NCBI GenBank assembly: GCA_965212505.1
Contig: OZ243123.1
Coordinates: 1,612,001 to 1,676,000 of the forward strand
Length of the DNA: 64,000 nucleotides
From: JAHEKO01 sp965212505
GTDB taxonomy: Bacteria; Acidobacteriota; Thermoanaerobaculia; Multivoradales; JAHEKO01
Direction of reading: 5' to 3'
Below, piece by piece: positions 17,512 through 26,605 of this stretch (positions are counted from its first letter, which is position 1; every line of letters starts with the position of its first letter). The position numbers and the translations under genes are program-made. The notes beneath the pieces were generated by a model. It was not told where the DNA came from. It saw nothing but the letters and a program-made list of their open reading frames with translations, and did not search any database.

Positions 17512-19677
17512 ATGCAACTGCGCCGTCGGGCCGTGCTCGCGCTGCTTTCGTTCCTCCTGTTGGCTGGCTGCCGAGAGCAGGCGCCGCTCCGAGAGCGACC
17601 GCTACTCGACGGCCGCCATGAGCCAGACGTGCTGGTCGAGGCGAGCTCGCTCGCGCTACCGCCGGCCTACGACGGCAATCGGCTGGTGAGTGGCTGGCGG
17701 CCGGTCCTCGGTCGGCGGGCGCTTCGGGGAGTTGTCCCCCATGAAGGCGGCGCTCGCATGGAGTTTGTGAACCTCCGACAGAGGCGCCGTTCGCTGGTGC
17801 TCAAACTCGCGTTCGCGGGCGCGCCGAGCGGCGAGGTGGCCTTGTCGTACGACGGCGAGGAGATCGCTCGTCAGCCGGCGAGCGAGCGCGTTCGACTGGG
17901 CCTGTCGGCCGATTTGCCCCTCGGGCGGGTGCCTCTCGATCTCTCGTTCGAGGGGGTCGAGGAGTTCATGATTCGCGAAGTGGCTCTGAAACCGGTGCTC
18001 GGCGGTGGCGACGTGCGATTTGTGCACGGTGCCATCGTGCAGTCGCCCTGGTCAGCGGTCGACTTCGTGCAGAAGTTCCCACCGGGCTCGGTGCTGCTCG
18101 GGAGCTTCCAGCCACCTCGCTCGAGCGGAGCAAATCAGCTGTTCGAGCTGCTCGTCGAGGTGGAGGGCTCCGAGCCACAGGCCGCGTTTCAATGGCGGGA
18201 GGGCGGGCCGCAAGACCTACGCGTCGAGCTCCCGGAGAGTGAGCTTCCGATTCGAGTGAGGCTCGCCGCGTCCGGTGAAGGAGAACCGGCCCGCTGGGAC
18301 GGGCTCCGCGTCTCATGGAGTGCGCCGGAGCCTCCGACCCTGAACGTTCCCGAGGCGCCGCGAGTGGTGGTGCTCTACGTGATGGACGCGCTGCGCGCCG
18401 ACTATCTCGGCCACCTGGGCGGTCCCGAGGGTGTCTCTCCGACCATCGACCGCTTGGCGAGCGAGGGGGCGACGTTCACAGACCACTCGAGCGCCGCGCC
18501 GAACACGAAGCCGTCGGTCAAGCAGCTCTTCATCGGCAAGCCGTTTCTACTGCGCGGTCACGATTCGCTGCCCCGCAGCGGCCCGCAGACTCTGGCGGGC
18601 GCGTTTACCGAGGGCGGCTACCGGACCTTCTCGCTGTCGGCGAGCCCCTGGGTGGGGAGAGCGTTCGGCACCGATCGGGGCTTTGACGTGAACTCGGCCC
18701 GAGCGCAATTCCGGACCGAACGAAACCGCCGCGTCGGCTACAACAACAGTGCCGAGCGGGTCCATGCGACGGCGCTCGAGGCCTTCGATGCACTCGAAGA
18801 GGGAGAGCGCGGGTTCTTCTACTTGCACACGATGCATCCGCACAACCCCTATCTGCCGCCCGAGCCGTATCTGAGTCAGTTCACCGGGGGCATCGACTCG
18901 ACCATCGACGGCAGGACGCCGACGCTCATGTCGCTCAAGGCGGGTACCACGGAGGCTACGGCGGCGGACCAGGAGCGTCTGAGAGGGCTCTATGCGGGTG
19001 GCCTGGCGTACAACGATGCTCAGCTCACCACCCTCCTGGACGAGCTCGAGCGGCGCTTCGAGCCGGGTGAGGTGCTCCTGATCCTGACCTCCGATCACGG
19101 CGAGGAGCTCTTCGATCATGGTGGGGTACTGCACGGCTACACGCTCTACGACGAACAGCTGAGAATTCCGCTCATCGCCTGGTGGCCGGGGGTGATCGAA
19201 CCCCGGCGGATCGACACCGGCACCGACCACTTCGATCTGCACGCAACCCTGCGTGTCCTCGTCGAGCCCGAGTTCGAGTTCGACCACGGACTGCCTCTCT
19301 GGGGGCTGATGGACAACCCCGAGCAGATGTGGGCCAAGCCGGTTCGCTTCGCGGCGGCCTCCAGTCTCGCCGGCGGCATCTTTTCGGCGCAGTCGCGCGA
19401 TCTGAAGCTCGTCTGGGCGCCGCGTGCCAACTACGGTTGGGGAATGGGCCAAGGCACCGGTCGCTCGCTCGACTTCGAGTACGTCTTCGATCTGCGCAAC
19501 GACCCCGACGAGAACGTCAACCTCGCGGCTCTCGGAGGTCTCGAGTACGACTGGCTCCGCTCCCGGCTCACGGCTTGGATCGAACGGGGCAAGTTGGACG
19601 AAGTGGGAGCCGATAGTGCTGAGGTGGTCGACGACGAGACCTTGGAACGACTTCGAGCCCTTGGGTATGTGGACTAG
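17512..19677 (+). CDS. Sulfatase-fold (alkaline phosphatase superfamily) lipoprotein, copy 1
   Basis: This encodes 721 residues. The lipobox LLLAGC gives lipid Cys20. Residues to about 280 are a beta-rich domain without a recognised family. The sulfatase fold follows: metal ligands in VMDALRADYLG and TSDHGEELFDHGG, and the nucleophile region APNTKPS with Thr332. Formylglycine sulfatases need Cys or Ser in C/S-x-P-x-R, so this is more likely a phosphotransferase/phosphodiesterase-like member or a divergent enzyme. HPHNPYLPPEP is shared with the next gene. Its last 11 nt overlap that gene, so the two are translationally linked. Confidence 0.8.
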   Translation: MQLRRRAVLALLSFLLLAGCREQAPLRERPLLDGRHEPDVLVEASSLALPPAYDGNRLVSGWRPVLGRRALRGVVPHEGGARMEFVNLRQRRRSLVLKLAFAGAPSGEVALSYDGEEIARQPASERVRLGLSADLPLGRVPLDLSFEGVEEFMIREVALKPVLGGGDVRFVHGAIVQSPWSAVDFVQKFPPGSVLLGSFQPPRSSGANQLFELLVEVEGSEPQAAFQWREGGPQDLRVELPESELPIRVRLAASGEGEPARWDGLRVSWSAPEPPTLNVPEAPRVVVLYVMDALRADYLGHLGGPEGVSPTIDRLASEGATFTDHSSAAPNTKPSVKQLFIGKPFLLRGHDSLPRSGPQTLAGAFTEGGYRTFSLSASPWVGRAFGTDRGFDVNSARAQFRTERNRRVGYNNSAERVHATALEAFDALEEGERGFFYLHTMHPHNPYLPPEPYLSQFTGGIDSTIDGRTPTLMSLKAGTTEATAADQERLRGLYAGGLAYNDAQLTTLLDELERRFEPGEVLLILTSDHGEELFDHGGVLHGYTLYDEQLRIPLIAWWPGVIEPRRIDTGTDHFDLHATLRVLVEPEFEFDHGLPLWGLMDNPEQMWAKPVRFAAASSLAGGIFSAQSRDLKLVWAPRANYGWGMGQGTGRSLDFEYVFDLRNDPDENVNLAALGGLEYDWLRSRLTAWIERGKLDEVGADSAEVVDDETLERLRALGYVD

Positions 19678-21835
19678 TCGCCTCGCCGCGTTTGCGGTCA
19701 TCACGCTCCTGGCCGCGGGCTGCGAGCGGGATGGCATTGTCGAACGGCCGCTCCTCGACGGGCACCACGAGCCAGACGTGCTCGTGGAGAGGGCTCGCCT
19801 CGAGCGGCCGCCGGCGAATTCGGGGAACCGGTTTGTGCGCGGGTGGCATCCTTGGAAGGTCGGCGATGTGGACACCCTGGTGCCCGGCGTCGGCGACGCG
19901 GTGGTCGAGATTGTCCACCTCAAGCAGCGCGAGCGGCGACTGACGCTCCGGTTCGCGGTGTTCGAGCCGGCTCCCGGAACGCGGGTCGAGGTGTGCCTCA
20001 ACGGCGAGCCCGCCTTCGACGTCGAGCTCACCAATCCGCTCGAGATTCCGCTGCCCGCCGATCTGCCGCCCGGGCGGGTTGCGATCGCTCTGAACTGCGG
20101 CGGCAATCCCGATCCACCTGGTGATGGGGTGGCGCCGTTGGCGGTGACCGAGGCGGTCGTCCGGCCTGCGGTTCCGGCTGGAGAGGTGGTCTTCCAGCCG
20201 GGTTGGGTCGTTCAGGCGCCGTGGTCGGCGATCGACTTCGTGCGCAAACTCGAGGCTCCGAACACGCTGCTGGGACGCTTCCGCGGGCCGGCTTCGAGCT
20301 CCGGCGACTTCTCGATAGAGGTCGAAGGGGCCGACGGGCTGGCCGAAACCGTCTATCGGTGGCCCGACGACGGTGAGGAAATCGAGGTCGATCTCGGCGT
20401 ACCCGCGGGCCTGGTTCGCCTGCGGCTGGTGGCGACAGGCGATGGGCCGCCCGGCCGCTGGGAAGAGCTTCGTCTGGTGTCGCGGGAACCGGCCGCCAAG
20501 CCGGCGCCCGCTCCTCCCCCAGCTCCCCGCTTGGTGGTCCTCTACGTCCTCGACGCGCTACGGGCTGACGCGCTCGGCCACCTCGGAGGCGTCGAGGGAG
20601 TGAGCCCGACGATCGACCGGATGGCGGCTGAGGGGGTGACCTTCACCAACCACTTCAGCGTTGCTCCCAACACCATGCCGTCGACCAAGGCGCTCTTCAC
20701 CGGGCGCGCGTTCCGCACCAAAGGCGGCTGGAAGCTGACCGAGGAGGGTGGCCCGACGCTCGCCGAGGCGTGGCTCGAGGCCGGCTACCGTACAGCCGCC
20801 TACTCGGCCAATGCGTTTGTCTCCTATGAGTTCGGGCTCGCTCGCGGCTTCGAACACGCGCCCCGCGCGGTCGGCGAGGTCGATCGCTCTGGACGGGTGG
20901 CGAGCGCTCAGCGCGTCCATCGGTTTGGAATCCGTTGGCTCGACGCGCTCGAGGCCGAGGACCGGGGGTTGCTCTACCTCCACACGGTGCACCCGCACAA
21001 TCCCTATGAACCGCCCGAGCCGTTCCTGAGTACCTTCACCGAGGGTATCGACTCGACCATCGACGGTAGCTCACGCACGCTTCTCGACATCAAGCACAAA
21101 CGCATCGAGATCGATGCTGCCGACCAAGAGCGGTTGATCGGCCTCTACCAAGGCGGCCTGGCCTACAACGACGCCGAGCTCGAGAAGCTGATGGCGGTCT
21201 TGAACGAGCGCTACGAGCCCGGCGAGGTGCTGTTTGTCATCACCTCCGATCACGGCGAGGAACTCTTCGACCACGGGGGCGTGTTGCACGGCTACACGCT
21301 CTACGACGAGCAGCTGCACATTCCGCTCATCTTCTGGTGGCCGGGTGTGCTCGAGCCGGCGAAGATTGATCTGCCGACCGACGAGCTCGACCTGCACGCG
21401 ACGCTCGAAGCGCTGATTGCTCCCGATGAGACCGATCTCGGCGAGGGGGAAAGTTTATGGCCGGTACTCACCGGTGGGAATGACGACTGGCCGAAGGAGG
21501 TGCGTTTCGGAGCCGCCTCGAGCCTGCAGGGCGGCCTCTGGATGGCTCGGTCCGAGCGTGCGAAGCTCGTCTGGGCGCCGCGTCAGTCGACATCTTGGGG
21601 GATGGGCCAGGGCCTGGGCCGCAGCCAGGATCCGGAGTACTACTTCGAGCTCGACTCGGACCCCGAGGAGAACGTGAACCTCGCCGGTGGGCCGGATCTA
21701 GAGGTCGCTTGGCTGCGCTCGTTGATGCTCGGCTGGTTGGAGCGCGAGAAGCTGTTCGATCTGGCGGCCTCCGACCCGGACGAGATCGACGAGGAGACGC
21801 GTCGTCGCCTGCGAGCGCTTGGCTACCTCGATTGA
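19667..21835 (+). CDS. Sulfatase-fold (alkaline phosphatase superfamily) lipoprotein, copy 2
   Basis: This encodes 722 residues and is a clear tandem paralogue of the preceding gene. Lipobox LAAGC gives lipid Cys19, followed by the same opening (ERPLLDGHHEPDVLVE). Metal sites are VLDALRADALG and TSDHGEELFDHGG. The nucleophile position is Thr336 in APNTMPSTK, again without the formylglycine Cys/Ser or the Arg of the sulfatase consensus. The chosen ATG lies inside the end of copy 1; the frame is open further upstream, but only this start gives a lipoprotein signal. Substrate unknown; envelope-anchored. Confidence 0.8.
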   Translation: MWTSRLAAFAVITLLAAGCERDGIVERPLLDGHHEPDVLVERARLERPPANSGNRFVRGWHPWKVGDVDTLVPGVGDAVVEIVHLKQRERRLTLRFAVFEPAPGTRVEVCLNGEPAFDVELTNPLEIPLPADLPPGRVAIALNCGGNPDPPGDGVAPLAVTEAVVRPAVPAGEVVFQPGWVVQAPWSAIDFVRKLEAPNTLLGRFRGPASSSGDFSIEVEGADGLAETVYRWPDDGEEIEVDLGVPAGLVRLRLVATGDGPPGRWEELRLVSREPAAKPAPAPPPAPRLVVLYVLDALRADALGHLGGVEGVSPTIDRMAAEGVTFTNHFSVAPNTMPSTKALFTGRAFRTKGGWKLTEEGGPTLAEAWLEAGYRTAAYSANAFVSYEFGLARGFEHAPRAVGEVDRSGRVASAQRVHRFGIRWLDALEAEDRGLLYLHTVHPHNPYEPPEPFLSTFTEGIDSTIDGSSRTLLDIKHKRIEIDAADQERLIGLYQGGLAYNDAELEKLMAVLNERYEPGEVLFVITSDHGEELFDHGGVLHGYTLYDEQLHIPLIFWWPGVLEPAKIDLPTDELDLHATLEALIAPDETDLGEGESLWPVLTGGNDDWPKEVRFGAASSLQGGLWMARSERAKLVWAPRQSTSWGMGQGLGRSQDPEYYFELDSDPEENVNLAGGPDLEVAWLRSLMLGWLEREKLFDLAASDPDEIDEETRRRLRALGYLD

Positions 21836-21876
21836 GCCGGTCGGGGTTCAGCTAGGATCGTCGCTCAGGAGGTCCG

Positions 21877-22818
21877 ATGCCCAATTCCCGCACACGCTGT
21901 TCTTGGTGGTATTTCGGAGTGCTCGCGGTCGCCGTACTGGTCGGCTGCGCGGCTCCAGTGGAGACACCGATGCCCGACGACTACGCAGACTCCATTGAAA
22001 CCTGGCGTCACGATCGGGTCGCGAAGCTGACGAGCGAGACCGGTTGGGTGACGCTCGTCGGCCTCTTTTGGTTCGAGGACGGTGAGCACCGCATCGGCTC
22101 CGCGGTGGACAGCGAGATGCAACTGCCCGAGAAGGCTCCGCCTGCGGTCGGCGTGCTCCGAGCGAACGGAGATGAGCTCGTCCTCGATGTCGACGCCGGC
22201 ACCGAGGTTCTGGTGGACGGCAAACGCGTCGAGACGCTCGCTCTGGCCGACGATGATCCCGGGCCGGCAACGCAGCTCGAGGTCGGCGACTTCTCCGTCC
22301 ATGTGATCCGCCGCGATGAGCAACGGGCTCTGCGGGTACGCGACCGGAACCACCCGGCGCGCTTCTCACTAGGCGAGATCGAAAGCTTCCCGACGGATTG
22401 GAACTGGCGGATCGAAGGTCGCTTCGAGGTCTCCGGCGCTGGCCGGACAATTCAGGTTCCCACCGTGCTCGGGACCGTTTCGGAGCAGCCGTCGAGCGGC
22501 ACGGTGGTCTTCGAGGTGGGGGGCGAAGAGATTCGCATCGATGTGGTCGCCGAGCCGGGCGCCGATCAGCTCTTCCTGATCTTCGGCGACGAGACCACCG
22601 GCCGGGAGACCTACGGCGGCGGCCGGTACCTCTACGCCGCGGCTCCCGACGAAGAGGGGGTGGTGGTGCTCGACTTCAACAAGGCCTACAACCCGCCCTG
22701 CGTCTTCACGCCCTTCGCCACCTGCCCGCTCCCGCCATCGCAGAATCGGCTGCCAGTGCGGATCGAGGCCGGCGAGAAGAGCTACGGCGCCAAGTCGTCG
22801 GCTGAGCCGACCGACTGA
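21877..22818 (+). CDS. DUF1684-domain lipoprotein
   Basis: This encodes 313 residues with CAGGAGG before the ATG. The signal (VLAVAVLVGC) gives a lipid Cys near residue 24. The DUF1684 hallmarks are clear: W-VTLVGLFWFEDGEHRIGS near the start and DFNKAYNPPCVFTPFATCPLPPSQNRLPV near the end. The biochemical role of the family is unknown. It follows the two sulfatase-like lipoproteins by 41 nt and may share their transcript. Its 3' end overlaps the oppositely oriented TorD-like gene by 37 nt. A TAGGAT box just upstream could be a -10. Confidence 0.85.
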   Translation: MPNSRTRCSWWYFGVLAVAVLVGCAAPVETPMPDDYADSIETWRHDRVAKLTSETGWVTLVGLFWFEDGEHRIGSAVDSEMQLPEKAPPAVGVLRANGDELVLDVDAGTEVLVDGKRVETLALADDDPGPATQLEVGDFSVHVIRRDEQRALRVRDRNHPARFSLGEIESFPTDWNWRIEGRFEVSGAGRTIQVPTVLGTVSEQPSSGTVVFEVGGEEIRIDVVAEPGADQLFLIFGDETTGRETYGGGRYLYAAAPDEEGVVVLDFNKAYNPPCVFTPFATCPLPPSQNRLPVRIEAGEKSYGAKSSAEPTD

Positions 22819-23675
22819 GGGTCCCTCAGCTCACGTGCCTGGTCGGCGAGTTCCGCAAGGAGCGTCTGCGAGGCGCTCGCCTGAAGCCGCCAGAACCGAT
22901 CCACCTTGCCGTGCGGATCGACGTCGTTGCCTGCGGACTCGGCGGCGTGGGTCGCCAACCAGGTGAGTGTCGCCGAGGCGTCCTGGTCGAGGAGTGCCTC
23001 GAGGGCATAACGCCTCTCGCCGGCGCGAAGCCCGAGGCCGAGCTCTCGAGCGGCTCTCGCCAAGTCGTCGTGGAGGAGCAGGAAACCGGAGCGCACCGGA
23101 CTCAGAAGCGTCTCGAGAAAGGCCACACCTCCCGACTCGCGCGGATCCTCGAGTTGTCGAGCCTCTCGAAGGTGGAGCGGCAGTGCGTCGGGCGCTTCGA
23201 GCTCGTTGGCCTGCTCGTCGAGCGTCCGGCGGGTCAAATGTGCCCAGGCAGCGTAGAACGGCGGAGCCGTCGCCTCGACCTTGTCGAGGTAGATCGGTAG
23301 CCAGCTCATCAGGTGCTCCCAGAACCAGGCGGTGCGTGCGTGACGCCACCCCGCTCGGAGGGATGTATCGGCCGTCGCTTCCGCTTCCAGCTCTGCCAGC
23401 CGGGCGTAGAGGCCGAGCATCGTCGCCAGGTGGTCGGGTTCGTCGGGTGGATCGAGTTCGAGGGCCCGCCAAAAGCCGGCGATTCGATCGCGCGCCTCTC
23501 CGCCGAGCTTGCCGCTCTCGTCGAGGTAGACGGAGGCGTACGGATAGAGCTGAAAGAGGAAGACACGCTCGTAGTCGCCTTCTTCGGCTGCGGGCAATCC
23601 CAGCAGGCTGCCGAGTTGCGCCGTCTCGGGAGTAGGCGGCTCGACCAGCGCGCCGAGGCTACGGATCAGTTCCAC
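22782..23675 (-). CDS. TorD-like molybdoenzyme chaperone
   Basis: This encodes 297 residues from a GTG 7 nt after the catalytic-subunit stop. It is all-helical and acidic. TorD/DmsD-type features include FLFQLYPYASVYLD near the N-terminus, EPDHLATMLGLYARLAELE, and a helix with paired Trp residues (HARTAWFWEHLMSWLPIYLDKV). Proteins of this family bind apo-molybdoenzymes and help cofactor insertion. Its place as the last gene of the molybdoenzyme operon supports that. It is longer than TorD (about 200 residues) because of a C-terminal extension (residues 200-297) of unknown role. Confidence 0.8.
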   Translation of the reverse strand: MELIRSLGALVEPPTPETAQLGSLLGLPAAEEGDYERVFLFQLYPYASVYLDESGKLGGEARDRIAGFWRALELDPPDEPDHLATMLGLYARLAELEAEATADTSLRAGWRHARTAWFWEHLMSWLPIYLDKVEATAPPFYAAWAHLTRRTLDEQANELEAPDALPLHLREARQLEDPRESGGVAFLETLLSPVRSGFLLLHDDLARAARELGLGLRAGERRYALEALLDQDASATLTWLATHAAESAGNDVDPHGKVDRFWRLQASASQTLLAELADQARELRDPQSVGSADDLAP

Positions 23676-23682
23676 GAGCAGG

Positions 23683-26595
23683 CTACTCGACGTCCGGAAG
23701 CCGGTAGGCCTTGGCCGTCGGCTTGACCGGTCGGATCAGCCAGCCCGGGCGGCGATTGCCATCGGGTGAATTACCGATCGCCGATCGAGTCTTGGCGAGC
23801 CACTCGTCGAAGACCTGATTTGAACGGGCGGTATCGACGGCGATCTCACCGTATCGGGCCTCGGGCCCCGCCTTCGAAATTCGCACCGCCTGATGCCAGC
23901 AGTGCATTCCCGAGAGCGGATCGGGGTGAACCGGGAAGGTCATGTTCTGGTGCACTCCGGCGTCCGTCCACCAGACCCGCCGAGTGTCGGGATCATCCGA
24001 GTCGAACGGCTCGACGCCCTTCTTGTGGGTCATCTTCCACCGCGTACCGTCACGATCGAGCCCGACCGTCGCCATGAGCTGTCGTTGGCCTTCGGTCGAA
24101 CCGTTGTCAAGCTTCCATCGACCCATGTGATGGCTACAGGCGACAACGCCCGGGCGAATGCCCTCGGTGACCCAGGCCTTGACGATGAAATGACCGATCT
24201 CGGTTTTGACCTGTGTCAGGTCGCCGGTCTTGAGTCCGAGCGGTGCGGCGTCACGGGGATGGATCCAGAGCGGATTCGTATGGGAGATCTCGTCGAGCCA
24301 TTTTGCATTGGCCGAGCGCGTGTGAATCTGCGTCGGAATGCGAAAGGTCGAGATCAGGACCATCTGGTCGGCGTCGAGCGCCTGCGGGTGGACGTGGCTC
24401 CTGAGGTAGGTCGGTACCGCCGCGTCTCCCCAGCCCCACGCCGCGAGGGTGGGGGAGTAGAACTCGAGCTTGCCCGAAGGCGTCGGGAAGCCGCGCAACA
24501 CCTCGCCGTCGACGCGCACTCCGACCGGACGGCGACCGTCGCCGTCGGGCGCCGGGGCGCCGGTGGGTGCCATGTTGACGGGCGCGGGAGCCGCGGCGCG
24601 AGTGTAGACACGTCCCCGGTCGTCTTCGGCCAGATCTTCGAGCTGATCGTCGGCGACCGGGTGCTCGTAGAGCGCTCCGAGATCGCGGGCGACCTCGAAC
24701 GCCCCGTAGCGGCGCATGTACTCGAGCGGTTTCAGCCCCTCTTCGGCCGCCGCCTCGGGCAGCCCAGGAACCGAGTTCTCGAAGATCCACCGGTAGTACT
24801 CGTCGACCGTCAGGCGCTCGCCGGGCCGCTCTTCCGACTCGACGAACTCGCGAATGCCGAGTTCGCCGTCGGGGTCGATACGCCACGAAAGCTCGAGCCA
24901 GAACTCGTTCTCCTCCCAGACCTCGCCCGGATTGGTGTGCCGTGTATCGCCGACCCGTTCGCCGAGTCGCTCGCGAGCGGTGCGGGTGACCGGCTGGCGG
25001 AAGCCCAGCCACTGCGCGTCGTGGGTCTCGTAGGAGTGCAGATCGTGGCGCTCGGCACCATTGCCCATGGGCAACACGTAGTCGGCGAAGTAGGCGGTCT
25101 CGTTCCAAGTCGGCGTCAGCGCGATATGCAGTCCGACCTTCGACTCGTCGGTCAGCATTTCGATCCACGAGAAGCCGTCCGGGTTTGTCCACACCGGGTT
25201 GTAGACCCGGGTGAAGTAGACGTCGAGCTTGCCTCGTCCCTCGCGCACCATGTGGGGCAGCAGGAACGACAGCTCGTACATCGAGAGCGGGTACTCGATC
25301 GGCCAGTTGAGGTCGTTCCAGTGGTCGGGGTGGCGCGGCAGCTTGATCGGCCGCGGGACGAACTTGTTCCAGGCGTTCGGGTAGGTTCCGCCCGGTGTGG
25401 CGATCGCGCCCATGAGCGCATTCAGCAGGAAGAGGGTGCGCGCCACCTGCCAGCCGCCCTCGTTGCCCGCCGCGGCGCTGCGCCAGTTGTGAGTGGAGAG
25501 CTGGGTTCCGGCGGTCGAAACGGTCTCCGCCACCCGCTCGAGGGTCTCGGCGTCGATCCCCGACTCGGCGGCCGCGAATTCGAACGTGTAGTCCTCGTAC
25601 TCGGCCTCGAGCATGCGCTCGAAGCTCTCGAAGGCGACGTCGAGGCCGGGGTGTACCTCCTCGAGGTACTCCTGCCAGTTCCACCAGCGCTCCACAAACT
25701 CACGGTTGTAGAGGCGCTTGCGGATCAGGTAGCTGGCGATGGCCAGGTGGATGGCCGCCTCCGATCCCGGTTGGGGAGCGAGCCAGAAGTCGGCGTGCGT
25801 TGCGGTGTTCGAAAGGCGCGTGTCGAGCACGATCAGCTTGGCGCCGTTCTGCTTCGCCTCCATGATCCGTTGGGCGTGCGGATTGAAGTAGTGGCCGGTC
25901 TCGAGGTGAGAGCTGACCAAGAACATCACCTTGGCGCGCCCGTGATCGGGGCTCGGCCGGTCGATGCCGCACCAGAGTTCGTAGCCGGCCCGGGCTCCCG
26001 CCGAGCAGATGTTGGTGTGCGAGTTGTGTCCGTCGACCCCCCAGGCGGCCAACACGCGTTCGGTGAATCCGTCTTCCCCCGGGCGACCGACGTGGTACAT
26101 CACCTCCTTGTGGCGGTCCTCCTGCATCGCGGTCCGAATGCGATCGGCGATGTCGTCGAGCGCCTCGTCCCAGCCCACCTGAACCCATCTGCCTTCACCG
26201 CGCTCGCCGGCGCGCTTGAGCGGGTGGAGGATGCGGTCGGGGTCGGTCACCTGGTTCAGGGTCGCGGGACCCTTGGCGCAGTTGCGCCCGCGCGAACCCG
26301 GGTGCTCCGGATTGCCCTCGAACTTGCGCAACTCAAGGGTCTCCTTGTCGACGTAGGCGAGCAGCCCGCAGGCCGACTCGCAGTTGAAGCAGGTCGTCGG
26401 CACCAGCATGTAGCGCTTCTCGACGCGCTTCGGCCAGGCTTTGGAGTCGAGCTCGACCCAGTCGTCCCATCGCTCCTTGGGTGGGAAGGAGGCCAGGTGA
26501 ATGCGACTCGGGCCCGGGTAGAACGTCTCGCCCCGCGCTTCGGTCGCGGAGCGGGCGGCGCTCAGCAGTTCGTTCAGTTTGCGTGTGTCGGTCAT
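23683..26595 (-). CDS. Mo-bisPGD oxidoreductase catalytic subunit (Psr/Phs/Soe-like)
   Basis: This encodes 970 residues. An N-terminal [4Fe-4S] site is formed by Cys69, Cys72, Cys76 (CFNCESAC) and Cys106 (GRNCAKGP). The active-site segment HTNICSAGARAGYELW suggests a Cys molybdenum ligand. The C-terminal molybdopterin-binding domain is present (FRIPTQIHTRSANAKWLDEISHTNPLWIHP). The N-terminus has no Tat signal, so a cytoplasmic enzyme is likely, as for SoeA-type sulfite dehydrogenases and unlike periplasmic Psr/Phs. Together with the persulfide dioxygenase and YeeE/YedE genes, sulfite or another sulfur oxyanion is the best-guess substrate. ATG 26595 is chosen 10 nt after the FeS/NrfD gene. Confidence 0.85.
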   Translation of the reverse strand: MTDTRKLNELLSAARSATEARGETFYPGPSRIHLASFPPKERWDDWVELDSKAWPKRVEKRYMLVPTTCFNCESACGLLAYVDKETLELRKFEGNPEHPGSRGRNCAKGPATLNQVTDPDRILHPLKRAGERGEGRWVQVGWDEALDDIADRIRTAMQEDRHKEVMYHVGRPGEDGFTERVLAAWGVDGHNSHTNICSAGARAGYELWCGIDRPSPDHGRAKVMFLVSSHLETGHYFNPHAQRIMEAKQNGAKLIVLDTRLSNTATHADFWLAPQPGSEAAIHLAIASYLIRKRLYNREFVERWWNWQEYLEEVHPGLDVAFESFERMLEAEYEDYTFEFAAAESGIDAETLERVAETVSTAGTQLSTHNWRSAAAGNEGGWQVARTLFLLNALMGAIATPGGTYPNAWNKFVPRPIKLPRHPDHWNDLNWPIEYPLSMYELSFLLPHMVREGRGKLDVYFTRVYNPVWTNPDGFSWIEMLTDESKVGLHIALTPTWNETAYFADYVLPMGNGAERHDLHSYETHDAQWLGFRQPVTRTARERLGERVGDTRHTNPGEVWEENEFWLELSWRIDPDGELGIREFVESEERPGERLTVDEYYRWIFENSVPGLPEAAAEEGLKPLEYMRRYGAFEVARDLGALYEHPVADDQLEDLAEDDRGRVYTRAAAPAPVNMAPTGAPAPDGDGRRPVGVRVDGEVLRGFPTPSGKLEFYSPTLAAWGWGDAAVPTYLRSHVHPQALDADQMVLISTFRIPTQIHTRSANAKWLDEISHTNPLWIHPRDAAPLGLKTGDLTQVKTEIGHFIVKAWVTEGIRPGVVACSHHMGRWKLDNGSTEGQRQLMATVGLDRDGTRWKMTHKKGVEPFDSDDPDTRRVWWTDAGVHQNMTFPVHPDPLSGMHCWHQAVRISKAGPEARYGEIAVDTARSNQVFDEWLAKTRSAIGNSPDGNRRPGWLIRPVKPTAKAYRLPDVE

Positions 26596-26605
26596 CGTCG
26601 ATCGC

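Noticed and set aside
18547..20106. A 519-codon minus-strand frame opposite the two sulfatase-like genes.
   Set aside because: It mirrors the paralogous coding sequences and has no recognisable domain.
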